Notes under the pieces: model-generated
The model's database searches: none
What the model was told of the DNA's origin: nothing
What the model saw: the letters and a program-made list of their open reading frames with translations, nothing else
Source of the DNA: JAWPMT01 sp965267435
Lineage (GTDB): Bacteria; Bacteroidota; Bacteroidia; Cytophagales; Cyclobacteriaceae
Length of the DNA: 64,000 nt
NCBI GenBank assembly: GCA_965267435.1
Contig: OZ253960.1
Location: 3,038,001 to 3,102,000 of the forward strand
Direction of reading: 5' to 3'
Part shown: piece by piece, positions 34,009 through 49,300 of the stretch
Position numbering within the stretch: position 1 is the stretch's first letter
How the letters are laid out: each line of letters begins with the position of its first letter
Position numbers and translations under genes: made by a program

Positions 34009-34342
34009 CGTTACCGACTGTTATAAAGAGGGCCTTCAGAGCGCTCAAATGAGTTATTCACGAATTTCCGTGCGAAAAAATAGGGTTTTTCAAATGTTAT
34101 ATTATTGAAAAAATCCCGTTCGCTTAACAACACCGTTATATCCGTTGAGGCCATTTTACGGGTATTCTCTGAATCAGTAAAATGCGCACTGAGTGCGAAA
34201 AATTGTCGTACTCCCTCTAATTGAGTTCCAAAATCATGGGAAAAGGCCCTTTTTTCACTAAATGGGGGCGATTTGCAAGAAAATTATCGAGCAAAGTCGT
34301 ACCTTATCCTTTGAATCACCAACTCAACCACTGACAAAAGCC
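34009..34342. other. Intergenic region upstream of the third giant gene
   Basis: This AT-rich region holds an imperfect inverted repeat at 34083-34117 (GGGTTTTTCA ... TGAAAAAATCCC, loop about 13 bases). It could be a weak terminator of the preceding operon or a regulatory site, but it lacks a clear T-tract. TATTATTG inside the loop region is one base off the TAnnTTTG consensus. I see no RNA gene or credible ORF. Confidence 0.45.
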
Positions 34343-34366
34343 ATGAGAAGTGCCTACTCGCCACAA
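34296..34366 (+). promoter_or_regulatory. Conserved leader and translation-start context, copy 3
   Basis: The block before the ATG at 34343 (CTTTGAATCACC, CTCAACCACTG, ACAAAAGCC) parallels the leader of the gene at 10749. Codons for M-R-S-A-Y-S-P follow. This argues that translation starts at 34343 and not at the in-frame ATG at 34262. Confidence 0.6.
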
Positions 34367-37300
34367 TGCGAGAGGGTAAGTAATACTGTACTTACTACAC
34401 CCCTCCGTCTACTTAATTTCTTCTGTCAAAGATCACTTTTTCCAGCCTCACCATCCCGTCAACTGCGACCATGTCTTGTGTTTTCGACTATACCGAAAAA
34501 GGCAGATTTCAAACTGTTGAAAATAGTGGGCTTTGTGCTTCTTTCACTGGTCATACTTGACACCGCCCAAGCTGAGAAATCAGAAGATAAGGCCAACTCA
34601 AGAGTTAGTTTCGCATTGACGCTGGATTTAGACGCTCAAGACGCGACAGTGGAATGCGATGAAGACAGCGAAGATGCATTCGATGAGTGGGTTGACAATA
34701 ACGGAGGGGCCATTATCAGTGGGGCCTGTGGTACTGTCAACTGGGACTGGGAACTCGTCGACCAGGGTGATGTCTCCTTTTGTGGCAATACCGAAATCTT
34801 CATCGTCACTTTTACTGCCACTGATGATTGTGATGGTGCATCCGTTTCTACCACAGCGACATTTACCATACAGGATACTACACCACCTACACCTCCGGCA
34901 GCGCCTGCCGATCTGACACTCGACTGTACAGATAATATACCCGCCCCACCTACTCTCTTGGCATACGACGAATGCGATGGCGTTGACATTAATGGCGTCT
35001 TCTCCGAAACTGATAACGGGGGCTCCGGCTGCGTCATCATCACACGTACTTGGACGTTCACCGATGATTGCAACAACACGAGCAGTACCTCGCAAACCAT
35101 TACCGTCATCGACAACACCGCACCCATCATCTTCCCCCAGGCTCAGGACCAAACCATAGAATGCGATGAGAATAGTGAAGACGCCTTCGATGAATGGATC
35201 GACAACAATGGTGGCGCTGTAGCCATCGACAATTGTGGTAATGTCAACTGGGACTGGGAACTCGTCGACCAGGGAGATGTCTCCTTCTGTGGCAATACCG
35301 AAACCTTCATCGTCACCTTCACCGCCTCCGATGATTGTGGCAACGAAGTCTCTACTACTGCGACATTCACCATACAGGATACTACACCGCCTACTCCTCC
35401 CGCACCCCCTGCCAATGTCACCGTCGCATGCATCGATGATGTCGCTATGCCCGTCGATCTGCTCGCTCCCGACGAGTGCTCCGATGAGGATATACTCGGT
35501 GTAGTCTCCGAAACGAACAATGGCGGCGCCGGATGTGTCGGTGATCCACTCATCATCACACGTACTTGGACGTTCACCGATGATTGCAACAACACGAGCA
35601 GTACCTCGCAAACCATTACCGTCATCGACAACACCGCACCCATCATCTTCCCCCAGGCTCAGGACCAAACCATAGAATGCGATGAGAATAGTGAAGACGC
35701 CTTCGACGAATGGATCGACAACAATGGTGGCGCTGTAGCCATCGACAATTGTGGTAATATCAACTGGGACTGGGAACTCGTCGACCAGGGAGATGTCTCC
35801 TTCTGTGGCAATACCGAAACATTCATCGTCATTTTCACCGCTTCTGATGATTGTGGCAACTCCGCCTCTACTACTGCGACATTCACCATACAGGATACTA
35901 CACCGCCTACTCCTCCCGCACCCCCTGCCAATGTCACCCTCGCTTGCATCGATGATGTCGCTATGCCTGCCGACCTCTTCGCTCCCGACGAGTGCTCCGA
36001 TGAGGATATCCTCGGTGTAGTCTCCGAAACCAACAACGGTGGAACAGGATGTGCCGGTGATCCGCTCATCATCACACGTACATGGACGTTCACCGACGAG
36101 TGTGGAAACGCAAGCACTTCCTCCCAGACCATCACCATCATCGATGATGTCAATCCCGTCATCACTGCCCCTGCAGATATCACCATCGCCTGTAATGAGT
36201 CGGACCTACCTACAAACACCGGACAGGCCTCCGCTACCGACAACTGCGATGACGATGTCGCCGTCACCTACGCCGATACCGTCACGCCTGGAGTCTGTGA
36301 CAATGAAAGCAACATCACCCGTACATGGACAGCAACAGATGACTGTGGAAATACCGCTACCGCTGTACAGATCATCTCCATCATTGACAATACGGCTCCT
36401 GTACTCCTTGCTCCAGCACAGGACATCACCGTAGAATGTGATGAAGACAGCGAAGACGCTTTCGATAACTGGATTGACCTCAACGGACTCGCTGCGGCGA
36501 CTGACCTCTGTGGTCCCGTCACATGGACATTCGACATTACCGATCCCGGAGATGTCGAATTCTGTGGAAACACACAAGTACTCGAAGTGACATTCACCGC
36601 CACCGATGCATGTAACAACGCCATCTCCACAACTGCGACATTCACCATACAGGATACTACACCGCCTACTCCTCCCGCACCCCCTGCCAATGTCACCCTC
36701 GCTTGCATCGATGATGTCGCTATGCCTGCCGACCTCTTCGCTCCCGACGAGTGCTCCGATGATGATATCCTCGGTGTAGTCTCCGAAACCAACAATGGCG
36801 GCGCCGGATGTGCCGGTGATCCGCTCATCATCACACGTACATGGACATTCACCGACGAGTGTGGAAACGCAAGCACTTCCTCCCAGACCATTACCATCAT
36901 CGATGATGTCAATCCCGTCATCACTGCCCCTGCCAATATCACCATCGCCTGTAATGAGTCGGACCTACCTACAAACACCGGGCAGGCCTCCGCTACCGAC
37001 AACTGCGATGACGATGTCGCCGTCACCTACGCCGATACCGTCACGCCTGGTGTCTGTGACAATGAAAGCAACATCACACGTACATGGACAGCAACAGATG
37101 ACTGTGGAAATACCGCTACCGCTGTACAGATCATCTCCATCATTGACAATACGGCTCCTGTACTCCTTGCTCCAGCACAGGACATCACCGTAGAATGTGA
37201 TGAAGACAGCGAAGACGCTTTCGATAACTGGATTGACCTCAACGGACTCGCAGCGGCGACTGACCTCTGCGGTCCCGTCACATGGACATTCGACATTACC

Positions 37301-40300
37301 GATCCCGGAGATGTCGAATTCTGTGGAAACACACAAGTACTCGAAGTGACATTCACCGCCACCGATGCATGTAACAACGCCATCTCCACAACTGCGACAT
37401 TCACCATACAGGATACTACACCGCCTACTCCTCCCGCACCTCCTGCCAATGTCACCCTCGCTTGCATCGATGATGTCGCTATGCCTGCCGACCTCTTCGC
37501 TCCCGACGAGTGCTCCGATGAGGATATCCTCGGTGTAGTCTCCGAAACCAACAACGGTGGAACAGGATGTGCCGGTGATCCGCTCATCATCACACGTACA
37601 TGGACGTTCACCGACGAGTGTGGAAACGCAAGCACTTCCTCCCAGACCATCACCATCATCGATGATGTCAATCCCGTCATCACTGCCCCTGCAGATATCA
37701 CCATCGCCTGTAATGAGTCGGACCTACCTACAAACACCGGGCAGGCCTCCGCTACCGACAACTGCGATGACGATGTCGCCGTCACCTACGCCGATACCGT
37801 CACGCCAGGAGTCTGTGACAATGAAAGCAACATCACACGTACATGGACAGCAACAGATGACTGTGGAAATACCGCTACAGCTGTACAGATCATCTCCATC
37901 ATTGACAATACGGCTCCTGTACTCCTTGCTCCAGCACAGGACATCACCGTAGAATGTGATGAAGACAGCGAAGACGCTTTCGATAACTGGATTGACCTCA
38001 ACGGACTCGCAGCGGCGACTGACCTCTGTGGTCCCGTCACATGGACATTCGACATTACCGATCCCGGAGATGTCGAATTCTGTGGAAACACACAAGTACT
38101 CGAAGTGACATTCACCGCCACCGATGCATGTAACAACGCCATCTCCACAACTGCGACATTCACCATACAGGATACTACACCGCCTACTCCTCCCGCACCC
38201 CCTGCCAATGTCACCCTCGCTTGCATCGATGATGTCGCTATGCCTGCCGACCTCTTCGCTCCCGACGAGTGCTCCGATGAGGATATCCTCGGTGTAGTCT
38301 CCGAAACCAACAATGGCGGCGCCGGATGTGCCGGTGATCCGCTCATCATCACACGTACATGGACATTCACCGACGAGTGTGGAAACGCAAGCACTTCCTC
38401 CCAGACCATCACCGTCATCGATGATGTCAATCCCGTCATCACTGCCCCTGCAGATATCACCATCGCCTGTAATGAGTCGGACCTACCTACAAACACCGGG
38501 CAGGCCTCCGCTACCGACAACTGTGATGACGATGTCGCCGTCACCTACGCCGATACCATCACTCCAGGAGTCTGTGACAATGAAAGCAACATCACACGTA
38601 CATGGACAGCAACAGATGACTGTGGAAATACCGCTACCGCTGTACAGATCATCTCCATCATTGACAATACGGCTCCTGTACTCCTTGCTCCAGCACAGGA
38701 CATCACCGTAGAATGTGATGAAGACAGCGAAGACGCTTTCGATAACTGGATTGACCTCAACGGACTCGCAGCGGCGACTGACCTCTGCGGTCCCGTCACA
38801 TGGACATTCGACATTACCGATCCCGGAGATGTCGAATTCTGTGGAAACACACAAGTACTCGAAGTGACATTCACCGCCACCGATGCATGTAACAACGCCA
38901 TCTCCACAACTGCGACATTCACCATACAGGATACTACACCGCCTACTCCTCCCGCACCTCCTGCCAATGTCACCCTCGCTTGCATCGATGATGTCGCTAT
39001 GCCTGCCGACCTCTTCGCTCCCGACGAGTGCTCCGATGAGGATATCCTCGGTGTAGTCTCCGAAACCAACAACGGTGGAACAGGATGTGCCGGTGATCCG
39101 CTCATCATCACACGTACATGGACGTTCACCGACGAGTGTGGAAACGCAAGCACTTCCTCCCAGACCATCACCATCATCGATGATGTCAATCCCGTCATCA
39201 CTGCCCCTGCAGATATCACCATCGCCTGTAATGAGTCGGACCTACCTACAAACACCGGACAGGCCTCCGCTACCGACAACTGCGATGACGATGTCGCCGT
39301 CACCTACGCCGATACCGTCACGCCTGGAGTCTGTGACAATGAAAGCAACATCACACGTACATGGACAGCAACAGATGACTGTGGAAATACCGCTACCGCT
39401 GTACAGATCATCTCCATCATTGACAATACGGCTCCTGTACTCCTTGCTCCAGCACAGGACATCACCGTAGAATGTGATGAAGACAGCGAAGACGCTTTCG
39501 ATAACTGGATTGACCTCAACGGACTCGCTGCGGCGACTGACCTCTGTGGTCCCGTCACATGGACATTCGACATTACCGATCCCGGAGATGTCGAATTCTG
39601 TGGAAACACACAAGTACTCGAAGTGACATTCACCGCCACCGATGCATGTAACAACGCCATCTCCACAACTGCGACATTCACCATACAGGATACTACACCG
39701 CCTACTCCTCCCGCACCCCCTGCCAATGTCACCCTCGCTTGCATCGATGATGTCGCTATGCCTGCCGACCTCTTCGCTCCCGACGAGTGCTCCGATGATG
39801 ATATCCTCGGTGTAGTCTCCGAAACCAACAATGGCGGCGCCGGATGTGCCGGTGATCCGCTCATCATCACACGTACATGGACATTCACCGACGAGTGTGG
39901 AAACGCAAGCACTTCCTCCCAGACCATTACCATCATCGATGATGTCAATCCCGTCATCACTGCCCCTGCCAATATCACCATCGCCTGTAATGAGTCGGAC
40001 CTACCTACAAACACCGGGCAGGCCTCCGCTACCGACAACTGCGATGACGATGTCGCCGTCACCTACGCCGATACCGTCACGCCTGGTGTCTGTGACAATG
40101 AAAGCAACATCACACGTACATGGACAGCAACAGATGACTGTGGAAATACCGCTACAGCTGTACAGATCATCTCCATCATTGACAATACGGCTCCTGTACT
40201 CCTTGCTCCAGCACAGGACATCACCGTAGAATGTGATGAAGACAGCGAAGACGCTTTCGATAACTGGATTGACCTCAATGGACTCGCAGCGGCGACTGAC

Positions 40301-43300
40301 CTCTGCGGTCCCGTCACATGGACATTCGACATTACCGATCCCGGAGATGTCGAATTCTGTGGAAACACACAAGTACTCGAAGTGACATTCACCGCCACCG
40401 ATGCATGTAACAACGCCATCTCCACAACTGCGACATTCACCATACAGGATACTACACCGCCTACTCCTCCCGCACCCCCTGCCAATGTCACCCTCGCTTG
40501 CATCGATGATGTCGCTATGCCTGCCGACCTCTTCGCTCCCGACGAGTGCTCCGATGATGATATCCTCGGTGTAGTCTCCGAAACCAACAATGGCGGCGCC
40601 GGATGTGCCGGTGATCCGCTCATCATCACACGTACATGGACATTCACCGACGAGTGTGGAAACGCAAGCACTTCCTCCCAGACCATTACCATCATCGATG
40701 ATGTCAATCCCGTCATCACTGCCCCTGCCAATATCACCATCGCCTGTAATGAGTCGGACCTACCTACAAACACCGGGCAGGCCTCCGCTACCGACAACTG
40801 CGATGACGATGTCGCCGTCACCTACGCCGATACCGTCACGCCTGGTGTCTGTGACAATGAAAGCAACATCACACGTACATGGACAGCAACAGATGACTGT
40901 GGAAATACCGCTACAGCTGTACAGATCATCTCCATCATTGACAATACGGCTCCTGTACTCCTTGCTCCAGCACAGGACATCACCGTAGAATGTGATGAAG
41001 ACAGCGAAGACGCTTTCGATAACTGGATTGACCTCAATGGACTCGCAGCGGCGACTGACCTCTGCGGTCCCGTCACATGGACATTCGACATTACCGATCC
41101 CGGAGATGTCGAATTCTGTGGAAACACACAAGTACTCGAAGTGACATTCACCGCCACCGATGCATGTAACAACGCCATCTCCACAACTGCGACATTCACC
41201 ATACAGGATACTACACCGCCTACTCCTCCCGCACCCCCTGCCAATGTCACCCTCGCTTGCATCGATGATGTCGCTATGCCTGCCGACCTCTTCGCTCCCG
41301 ACGAGTGCTCCGATGATGATATCCTCGGTGTAGTCTCCGAAACCAACAACGGTGGAACAGGATGTGCCGGTGATCCGCTCATCATCACACGTACATGGAC
41401 ATTCACCGACGAGTGTGGAAACGCAAGCACTTCCACACAGACCATCACCATCATCGATGATGTCAATCCCGTCATCACTGCCCCTGCAGATATCACCATC
41501 GCCTGTAATGAGTCGGACCTACCTACAAACACCGGGCAGGCCTCCGCTACCGACAACTGCGATGACGATGTCGCCGTCACCTACGCCGATACCGTCACGC
41601 CTGGTGTCTGTGACAATGAAAGCAACATCACACGTACATGGACAGCAACAGATGACTGTGGAAATACCGCTACCGCTGTACAGATCATCTCCATCATTGA
41701 CAATACGGCTCCTGTACTCCTTGCTCCAGCACAGGACATCACCGTAGAATGTGATGAAGACAGCGAAGACGCTTTCGATAACTGGATAGACCTCAATGGA
41801 CTCGCAGCGGCGACTGACCTCTGTGGTCCCGTCACATGGACATTCGACATTACCGATCCCGGAGATGTCGAATTCTGTGGAAACACACAAGTACTCGAAG
41901 TGACATTCACCGCCACCGATGCCTGTAACAACGCCATCTCCACAACTGCGACATTCACCATACAAGATACTACACCGCCTACTCCTCCCGCACCCCCTGC
42001 CAATGTCACCCTAGCTTGCATCGATGATGTCGCTATGCCTGCCGACCTCTTCGCTCCCGACGAGTGCTCCGATGATGATATCCTCGGTGTAGTCTCCGAA
42101 ACCAACAACGGTGGAACAGGATGTGCCGGTGATCCGCTCATCATCACACGTACATGGACGTTCACCGACGAGTGTGGAAACGCAAGCACTTCCACACAGA
42201 CCATTACCATCATCGATGATGTCAATCCCGTCATCACTGCCCCTGCAGATATCACCATCGCCTGTAATGAGTCGGACCTACCTACAAACACCGGGCAGGC
42301 CTCCGCTACCGACAACTGCGATGACGATGTCGCCGTCACCTACGCCGATACCGTCACGCCTGGTGTCTGTGACAATGAAAGCAACATCACACGTACATGG
42401 ACAGCAACAGATGACTGTGGAAATACCGCTACCGCTGTACAGATCATCTCCATCATTGACAATACGGCTCCTGTACTCCTTGCTCCAGCACAGGACATCA
42501 CCGTAGAATGTGATGAAGACAGCGAAGACGCTTTCGATAACTGGATAGACCTCAATGGACTCGCAGCGGCAACTGACCTCTGTGGTCCCGTCACATGGAC
42601 ATTCGACATTACCGATCCCGGAGATGTCGAATTCTGTGGAAACACACAAGTACTCGAAGTGACATTCACCGCCACCGATGCATGTAACAACGCCATCTCC
42701 ACAACTGCGACATTCACCATACAGGATACTACACCGCCTACTCCTCCCGCACCCCCTGCCAATGTCACCCTCGCTTGCATCGATGATGTCGCTATGCCTG
42801 CCGACCTCTTCGCTCCCGACGAGTGCTCCGATGATGATATCCTCGGTGTAGTCTCCGAAACCAACAATGGTGGAACAGGGTGTGCCGGTGATCCACTCAT
42901 CATCACACGTACATGGACGTTCACCGACGAGTGTGGAAACGCAAGCACTTCCTCCCAGACCATCACCGTCATCGATGATGTCAATCCCGTCATCACTGCC
43001 CCTGCAGATATCACCATCGCCTGTAATGAGTCGGACCTACCTACAAACACCGGGCAGGCCTCCGCTACCGACAACTGTGATGACGATGTCGCCGTCACCT
43101 ACGCCGATACCATCACTCCAGGAGTCTGTGACAATGAAAGCAACATCACACGTACATGGACAGCAACAGATGACTGTGGAAATACCGCTACCGCTGTACA
43201 GATCATCTCCATCATTGACAATACGGCTCCTGTACTCCTTGCTCCAGCACAGGACATCACCGTAGAATGTGATGAAGACAGCGAAGACGCTTTCGATAAC

Positions 43301-46300
43301 TGGATTGACCTCAACGGACTCGCAGCGGCGACTGACCTCTGCGGTCCCGTCACATGGACATTCGACATTACCGATCCCGGAGATGTCGAATTCTGTGGAA
43401 ACACACAAGTACTCGAAGTGACATTCACCGCCACCGATGCATGTAACAACGCCATCTCCACAACTGCGACATTCACCATACAGGATACTACACCGCCTAC
43501 TCCTCCCGCACCTCCTGCCAATGTCACCCTCGCTTGCATCGATGATGTCGCTATGCCTGCCGACCTCTTCGCTCCCGACGAGTGCTCCGATGAGGATATC
43601 CTCGGTGTAGTCTCCGAAACCAACAATGGCGGCGCCGGATGTGCCGGTGATCCGCTCATCATCACACGTACATGGACATTCACCGACGAGTGTGGAAACG
43701 CAAGCACTTCCTCCCAGACCATCACCGTCATCGATGATGTCAATCCCGTCATCACTGCCCCTGCAGATATCACCATCGCCTGTAATGAGTCGGACCTACC
43801 TACAAACACCGGGCAGGCCTCCGCTACCGACAACTGTGATGACGATGTCGCCGTCACCTACGCCGATACCATCACTCCAGGAGTCTGTGACAATGAAAGC
43901 AACATCACACGTACATGGACAGCAACAGATGACTGTGGAAATACCGCTACCGCTGTACAGATCATCTCCATCATTGACAATACGGCTCCTGTACTCCTTG
44001 CTCCAGCACAGGACATCACCGTAGAATGTGATGAAGACAGCGAAGACGCTTTCGATAACTGGATTGACCTCAACGGACTCGCAGCGGCGACTGACCTCTG
44101 CGGTCCCGTCACATGGACATTCGACATTACCGATCCCGGAGATGTCGAATTCTGTGGAAACACACAAGTACTCGAAGTGACATTCACCGCCACCGATGCA
44201 TGTAACAACGCCATCTCCACAACTGCGACATTCACCATACAGGATACTACACCGCCTACTCCTCCCGCACCTCCTGCCAATGTCACCCTCGCTTGCATCG
44301 ATGATGTCGCTATGCCTGCCGACCTCTTCGCTCCCGACGAGTGCTCCGATGAGGATATCCTCGGTGTAGTCTCCGAAACCAACAACGGTGGAACAGGATG
44401 TGCCGGTGATCCGCTCATCATCACACGTACATGGACGTTCACCGACGAGTGTGGAAACGCAAGCACTTCCTCCCAGACCATCACCATCATCGATGATGTC
44501 AATCCCGTCATCACTGCCCCTGCAGATATCACCATCGCCTGTAATGAGTCGGACCTACCTACAAACACCGGGCAGGCCTCCGCTACCGACAACTGCGATG
44601 ACGATGTCGCCGTCACCTACGCCGATACCGTCACGCCAGGAGTCTGTGACAATGAAAGCAACATCACACGTACATGGACAGCAACAGATGACTGTGGAAA
44701 TACCGCTACAGCTGTACAGATCATCTCCATCATTGACAATACGGCTCCTGTACTCCTTGCTCCAGCACAGGACATCACCGTAGAATGTGATGAAGACAGC
44801 GAAGACGCTTTCGATAACTGGATTGACCTCAACGGACTCGCAGCGGCGACTGACCTCTGTGGTCCCGTCACATGGACATTCGACATTACCGATCCCGGAG
44901 ATGTCGAATTCTGTGGAAACACACAAGTACTCGAAGTGACATTCACCGCCACCGATGCATGTAACAACGCCATCTCCACAACTGCGACATTCACCATACA
45001 GGATACTACACCGCCTACTCCTCCCGCACCCCCTGCCAATGTCACCCTCGCTTGCATCGATGATGTCGCTATGCCTGCCGACCTCTTCGCTCCCGACGAG
45101 TGCTCCGATGAGGATATCCTCGGTGTAGTCTCCGAAACCAACAATGGCGGCGCCGGATGTGCCGGTGATCCGCTCATCATCACACGTACATGGACATTCA
45201 CCGACGAGTGTGGAAACGCAAGCACTTCCTCCCAGACCATCACCGTCATCGATGATGTCAATCCCGTCATCACTGCCCCTGCAGATATCACCATCGCCTG
45301 TAATGAGTCGGACCTACCTACAAACACCGGGCAGGCCTCCGCTACCGACAACTGTGATGACGATGTCGCCGTCACCTACGCCGATACCATCACTCCAGGA
45401 GTCTGTGACAATGAAAGCAACATCACACGTACATGGACAGCAACAGATGACTGTGGAAATACCGCTACCGCTGTACAGATCATCTCCATCATTGACAATA
45501 CGGCTCCTGTACTCCTTGCTCCAGCACAGGACATCACCGTAGAATGTGATGAAGACAGCGAAGACGCTTTCGATAACTGGATTGACCTCAACGGACTCGC
45601 AGCGGCGACTGACCTCTGCGGTCCCGTCACATGGACATTCGACATTACCGATCCCGGAGATGTCGAATTCTGTGGAAACACACAAGTACTCGAAGTGACA
45701 TTCACCGCCACCGATGCATGTAACAACGCCATCTCCACAACTGCGACATTCACCATACAGGATACTACACCGCCTACTCCTCCCGCACCTCCTGCCAATG
45801 TCACCCTCGCTTGCATCGATGATGTCGCTATGCCTGCCGACCTCTTCGCTCCCGACGAGTGCTCCGATGAGGATATCCTCGGTGTAGTCTCCGAAACCAA
45901 CAACGGTGGAACAGGATGTGCCGGTGATCCGCTCATCATCACACGTACATGGACGTTCACCGACGAGTGTGGAAACGCAAGCACTTCCTCCCAGACCATC
46001 ACCATCATCGATGATGTCAATCCCGTCATCACTGCCCCTGCAGATATCACCATCGCCTGTAATGAGTCGGACCTACCTACAAACACCGGGCAGGCCTCCG
46101 CTACCGACAACTGCGATGACGATGTCGCCGTCACCTACGCCGATACCGTCACGCCAGGAGTCTGTGACAATGAAAGCAACATCACACGTACATGGACAGC
46201 AACAGATGACTGTGGAAATACCGCTACAGCTGTACAGATCATCTCCATCATTGACAATACGGCTCCTGTACTCCTTGCTCCAGCACAGGACATCACCGTA

Positions 46301-49300
46301 GAATGTGATGAAGACAGCGAAGACGCTTTCGATAACTGGATTGACCTCAACGGACTCGCAGCGGCGACTGACCTCTGTGGTCCCGTCACATGGACATTCG
46401 ACATTACCGATCCCGGAGATGTCGAATTCTGTGGAAACACACAAGTACTCGAAGTGACATTCACCGCCACCGATGCATGTAACAACGCCATCTCCACAAC
46501 TGCGACATTCACCATACAGGATACTACACCGCCTACTCCTCCCGCACCCCCTGCCAATGTCACCCTCGCTTGCATCGATGATGTCGCTATGCCTGCCGAC
46601 CTCTTCGCTCCCGACGAGTGCTCCGATGAGGATATCCTCGGTGTAGTCTCCGAAACCAACAACGGTGGAACAGGATGTGCCGGTGATCCGCTCATCATCA
46701 CACGTACATGGACGTTCACCGACGAGTGTGGAAACGCAAGCACTTCCACACAGACCATCACTATCATCGATGATGTTGCGCCTACTGTGGATCCTGTTGG
46801 CGACGTCTTTGTTGATTGTAGCGAAAATGTACCTGCGGTGGACCTCTCCATCGTATCAGCAATTGATAATTGCACTACTGTTCTTACCGTGACGCATGTA
46901 GGTGATGTCTCAGATGGCAATGAGTCTCCTGAAACCATTACCAGAACCTACAGAGTGGCTGATGATTGTGGCAACTTCACAGATGTCATACAAACCATTG
47001 TCGTAAACGACACGGAAGACCCAACCATCACCTGCCCTGCCGATATCAGCATCAATAACGATCCTGGCATTTGCGGTGCGGTCGTCACATACCCCGAACC
47101 TGTTGGTAGCGATAATTGCGTCGGTGTAACAACCACTCAAACCGCCGGACTACCTTCAGGATCAACATTCCCTGTAGGTACTACCACCAATACCTTCGTC
47201 GTCACGGATGCCGCAGGTAATACAGCTACCTGTTCCTTTGAGGTCACGGTCTCCGACAATGAAGCACCAACCATCGCTTGTGCTGCCGACGTCAATGTCA
47301 ACAACGATCCGGGAGTATGTGGTGCTGTCGTCACTTACTCAGACCCTGCGACCTCTGACAACTGCCCTGGACAAACATGGGTGCAGACAGCTGGACTCAG
47401 CTCTGGTTCAACATTCCCTGTAGGTACCACCACCAACACCTTCGTCGTCACGGATGCAGCGGGTAATACAGCCACCTGCTCCTTCGACGTCACTGTCACT
47501 GACAATGAAGCACCAACCATCGCTTGTGCTGCTGACGTCAGTGTCAACAACGATCCGGGCGTATGTGGTGCTGTCGTCACCTACGACGATCCAATGACTA
47601 CCGACAACTGCCCTGGACAAACATGGGTGCAGACAGCAGGCCTCAGCTCTGGCTCAACATTCCCTGTAGGTACCACCACCAACACCTTCGTCGTCACGGA
47701 TGCCGCAGGTAATACAGCCACCTGCTCCTTCGACGTCATTGTCACTGACAATGAAGCACCAACCATCGCTTGTGCTGCTGACGTCAGTGTCAACAACGAT
47801 CCGGGCGTATGTGGTGCTGTCGTCACCTACGACGATCCAATGACTACCGACAACTGCCCTGGACAAACATGGGTGCAGACAGCTGGCCTCAGCTCTGGCT
47901 CAACATTCCCTGTAGGTACCACCACCAACACCTTCGTCGTCACGGATGCCGCAGGTAATACAGCCACCTGCTCCTTCGAGGTCACGGTCTCCGACAACGA
48001 AGCACCAACCATCGCGTGTGCTGCTGACGTCAATGTCAACAACGATCCGGGAGTATGTGGTGCAGTCGTCACCTACGACGATCCTGCGACCTCTGACAAT
48101 TGCCCTGGACAAACATGGGTACAGACTGCAGGCCTCAGCTCTGGTTCAACATTCCCTGTAGGTACTACCACCAACACCTTCGTCGTCACGGATGCCGCAG
48201 GTAATACAGCCACCTGTTCCTTCGATGTCACTGTCACTGACAATGAAGCACCAACCATCGCTTGTGCTGCCGATGTCAATATCAACAACGATCCGGGAGT
48301 ATGTGGTGCAGTCGTCACCTACGACGATCCTGCGACCTCGGACAACTGCCCTGGTGAAACATGGGTGCAGACAGCTGGACTCAGCTCTGGATCAACATTC
48401 CCTGTAGGTACCACCACAAACACCTTCGTCATCACTGATGCCGCAGGCAATACAGCCACCTGTTCCTTCGATGTCACTGTCACTGACAATGAAGCACCGA
48501 CCATCGCTTGTGCTGCTGACGTCAGCGTCAACAACGATCCGGGAGTATGTGGTGCAGTCGTCACCTACGACGATCCAATGACTACCGACAACTGCCCTGG
48601 ACAAACATGGGTGCAGACAGCTGGACTCAGCTCTGGTTCAACATTCCCTGTAGGTACTACTACCAACACCTTCGTCGTCACGGATGCAGCGGGTAATACA
48701 GCCACCTGCTCCTTCGATGTCACGGTCTCCGACAACGAAGCACCAACCATCGCTTGTGCTGCTGACGTCAATGTCAACAACGATCCGGGAGTATGTGGTG
48801 CGATCGTCACCTACGACGATCCTGCGACCTCGGACAACTGCCCTGGTGAAACATGGGTGCAGACAGCAGGACTCAGCTCTGGCTCAACATTCCCTGTAGG
48901 TACTACCACCAACACCTTCGTCGTCACTGATGCCGCAGGTAACACAGCCTCCTGTTCCTTCGAGGTCACGGTCACCGACAATGAAGCACCAACCATCGCT
49001 TGTGCCGCTGACGTCAATGTCAACAACGATCCGGGAGTATGTGGTGCAGTCGTGACTTACTCAGACCCTGCGACCTCTGACAATTGCCCTGGCGAAACAT
49101 GGGTGCAGACTGCAGGACTCAGCTCTGGCTCAACATTCCCTGTAGGTACCACCACCAATACCTTCGTCGTCACAGATGCGGCAGGTAATACAGCCTCCTG
49201 CTCCTTCGAGGTCACGGTCTCCGACAATGAAGCACCAACCATCGCTTGTGCTGCCGATGTCAATATCAACAACGATCCGGGAGTATGTGGTGCAGTCGTC

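Noticed and set aside
34262..34342. Earlier in-frame ATG for the third giant
   Set aside because: The added 27 residues have no counterpart, whereas the ATG at 34343 is preceded and followed by sequence shared with the other two giants.
36268..46134. Series of 252-codon minus-strand frames at 759-bp intervals
   Set aside because: They are by-products of the 759-bp tandem units, with the same spacing and no coding features of their own.
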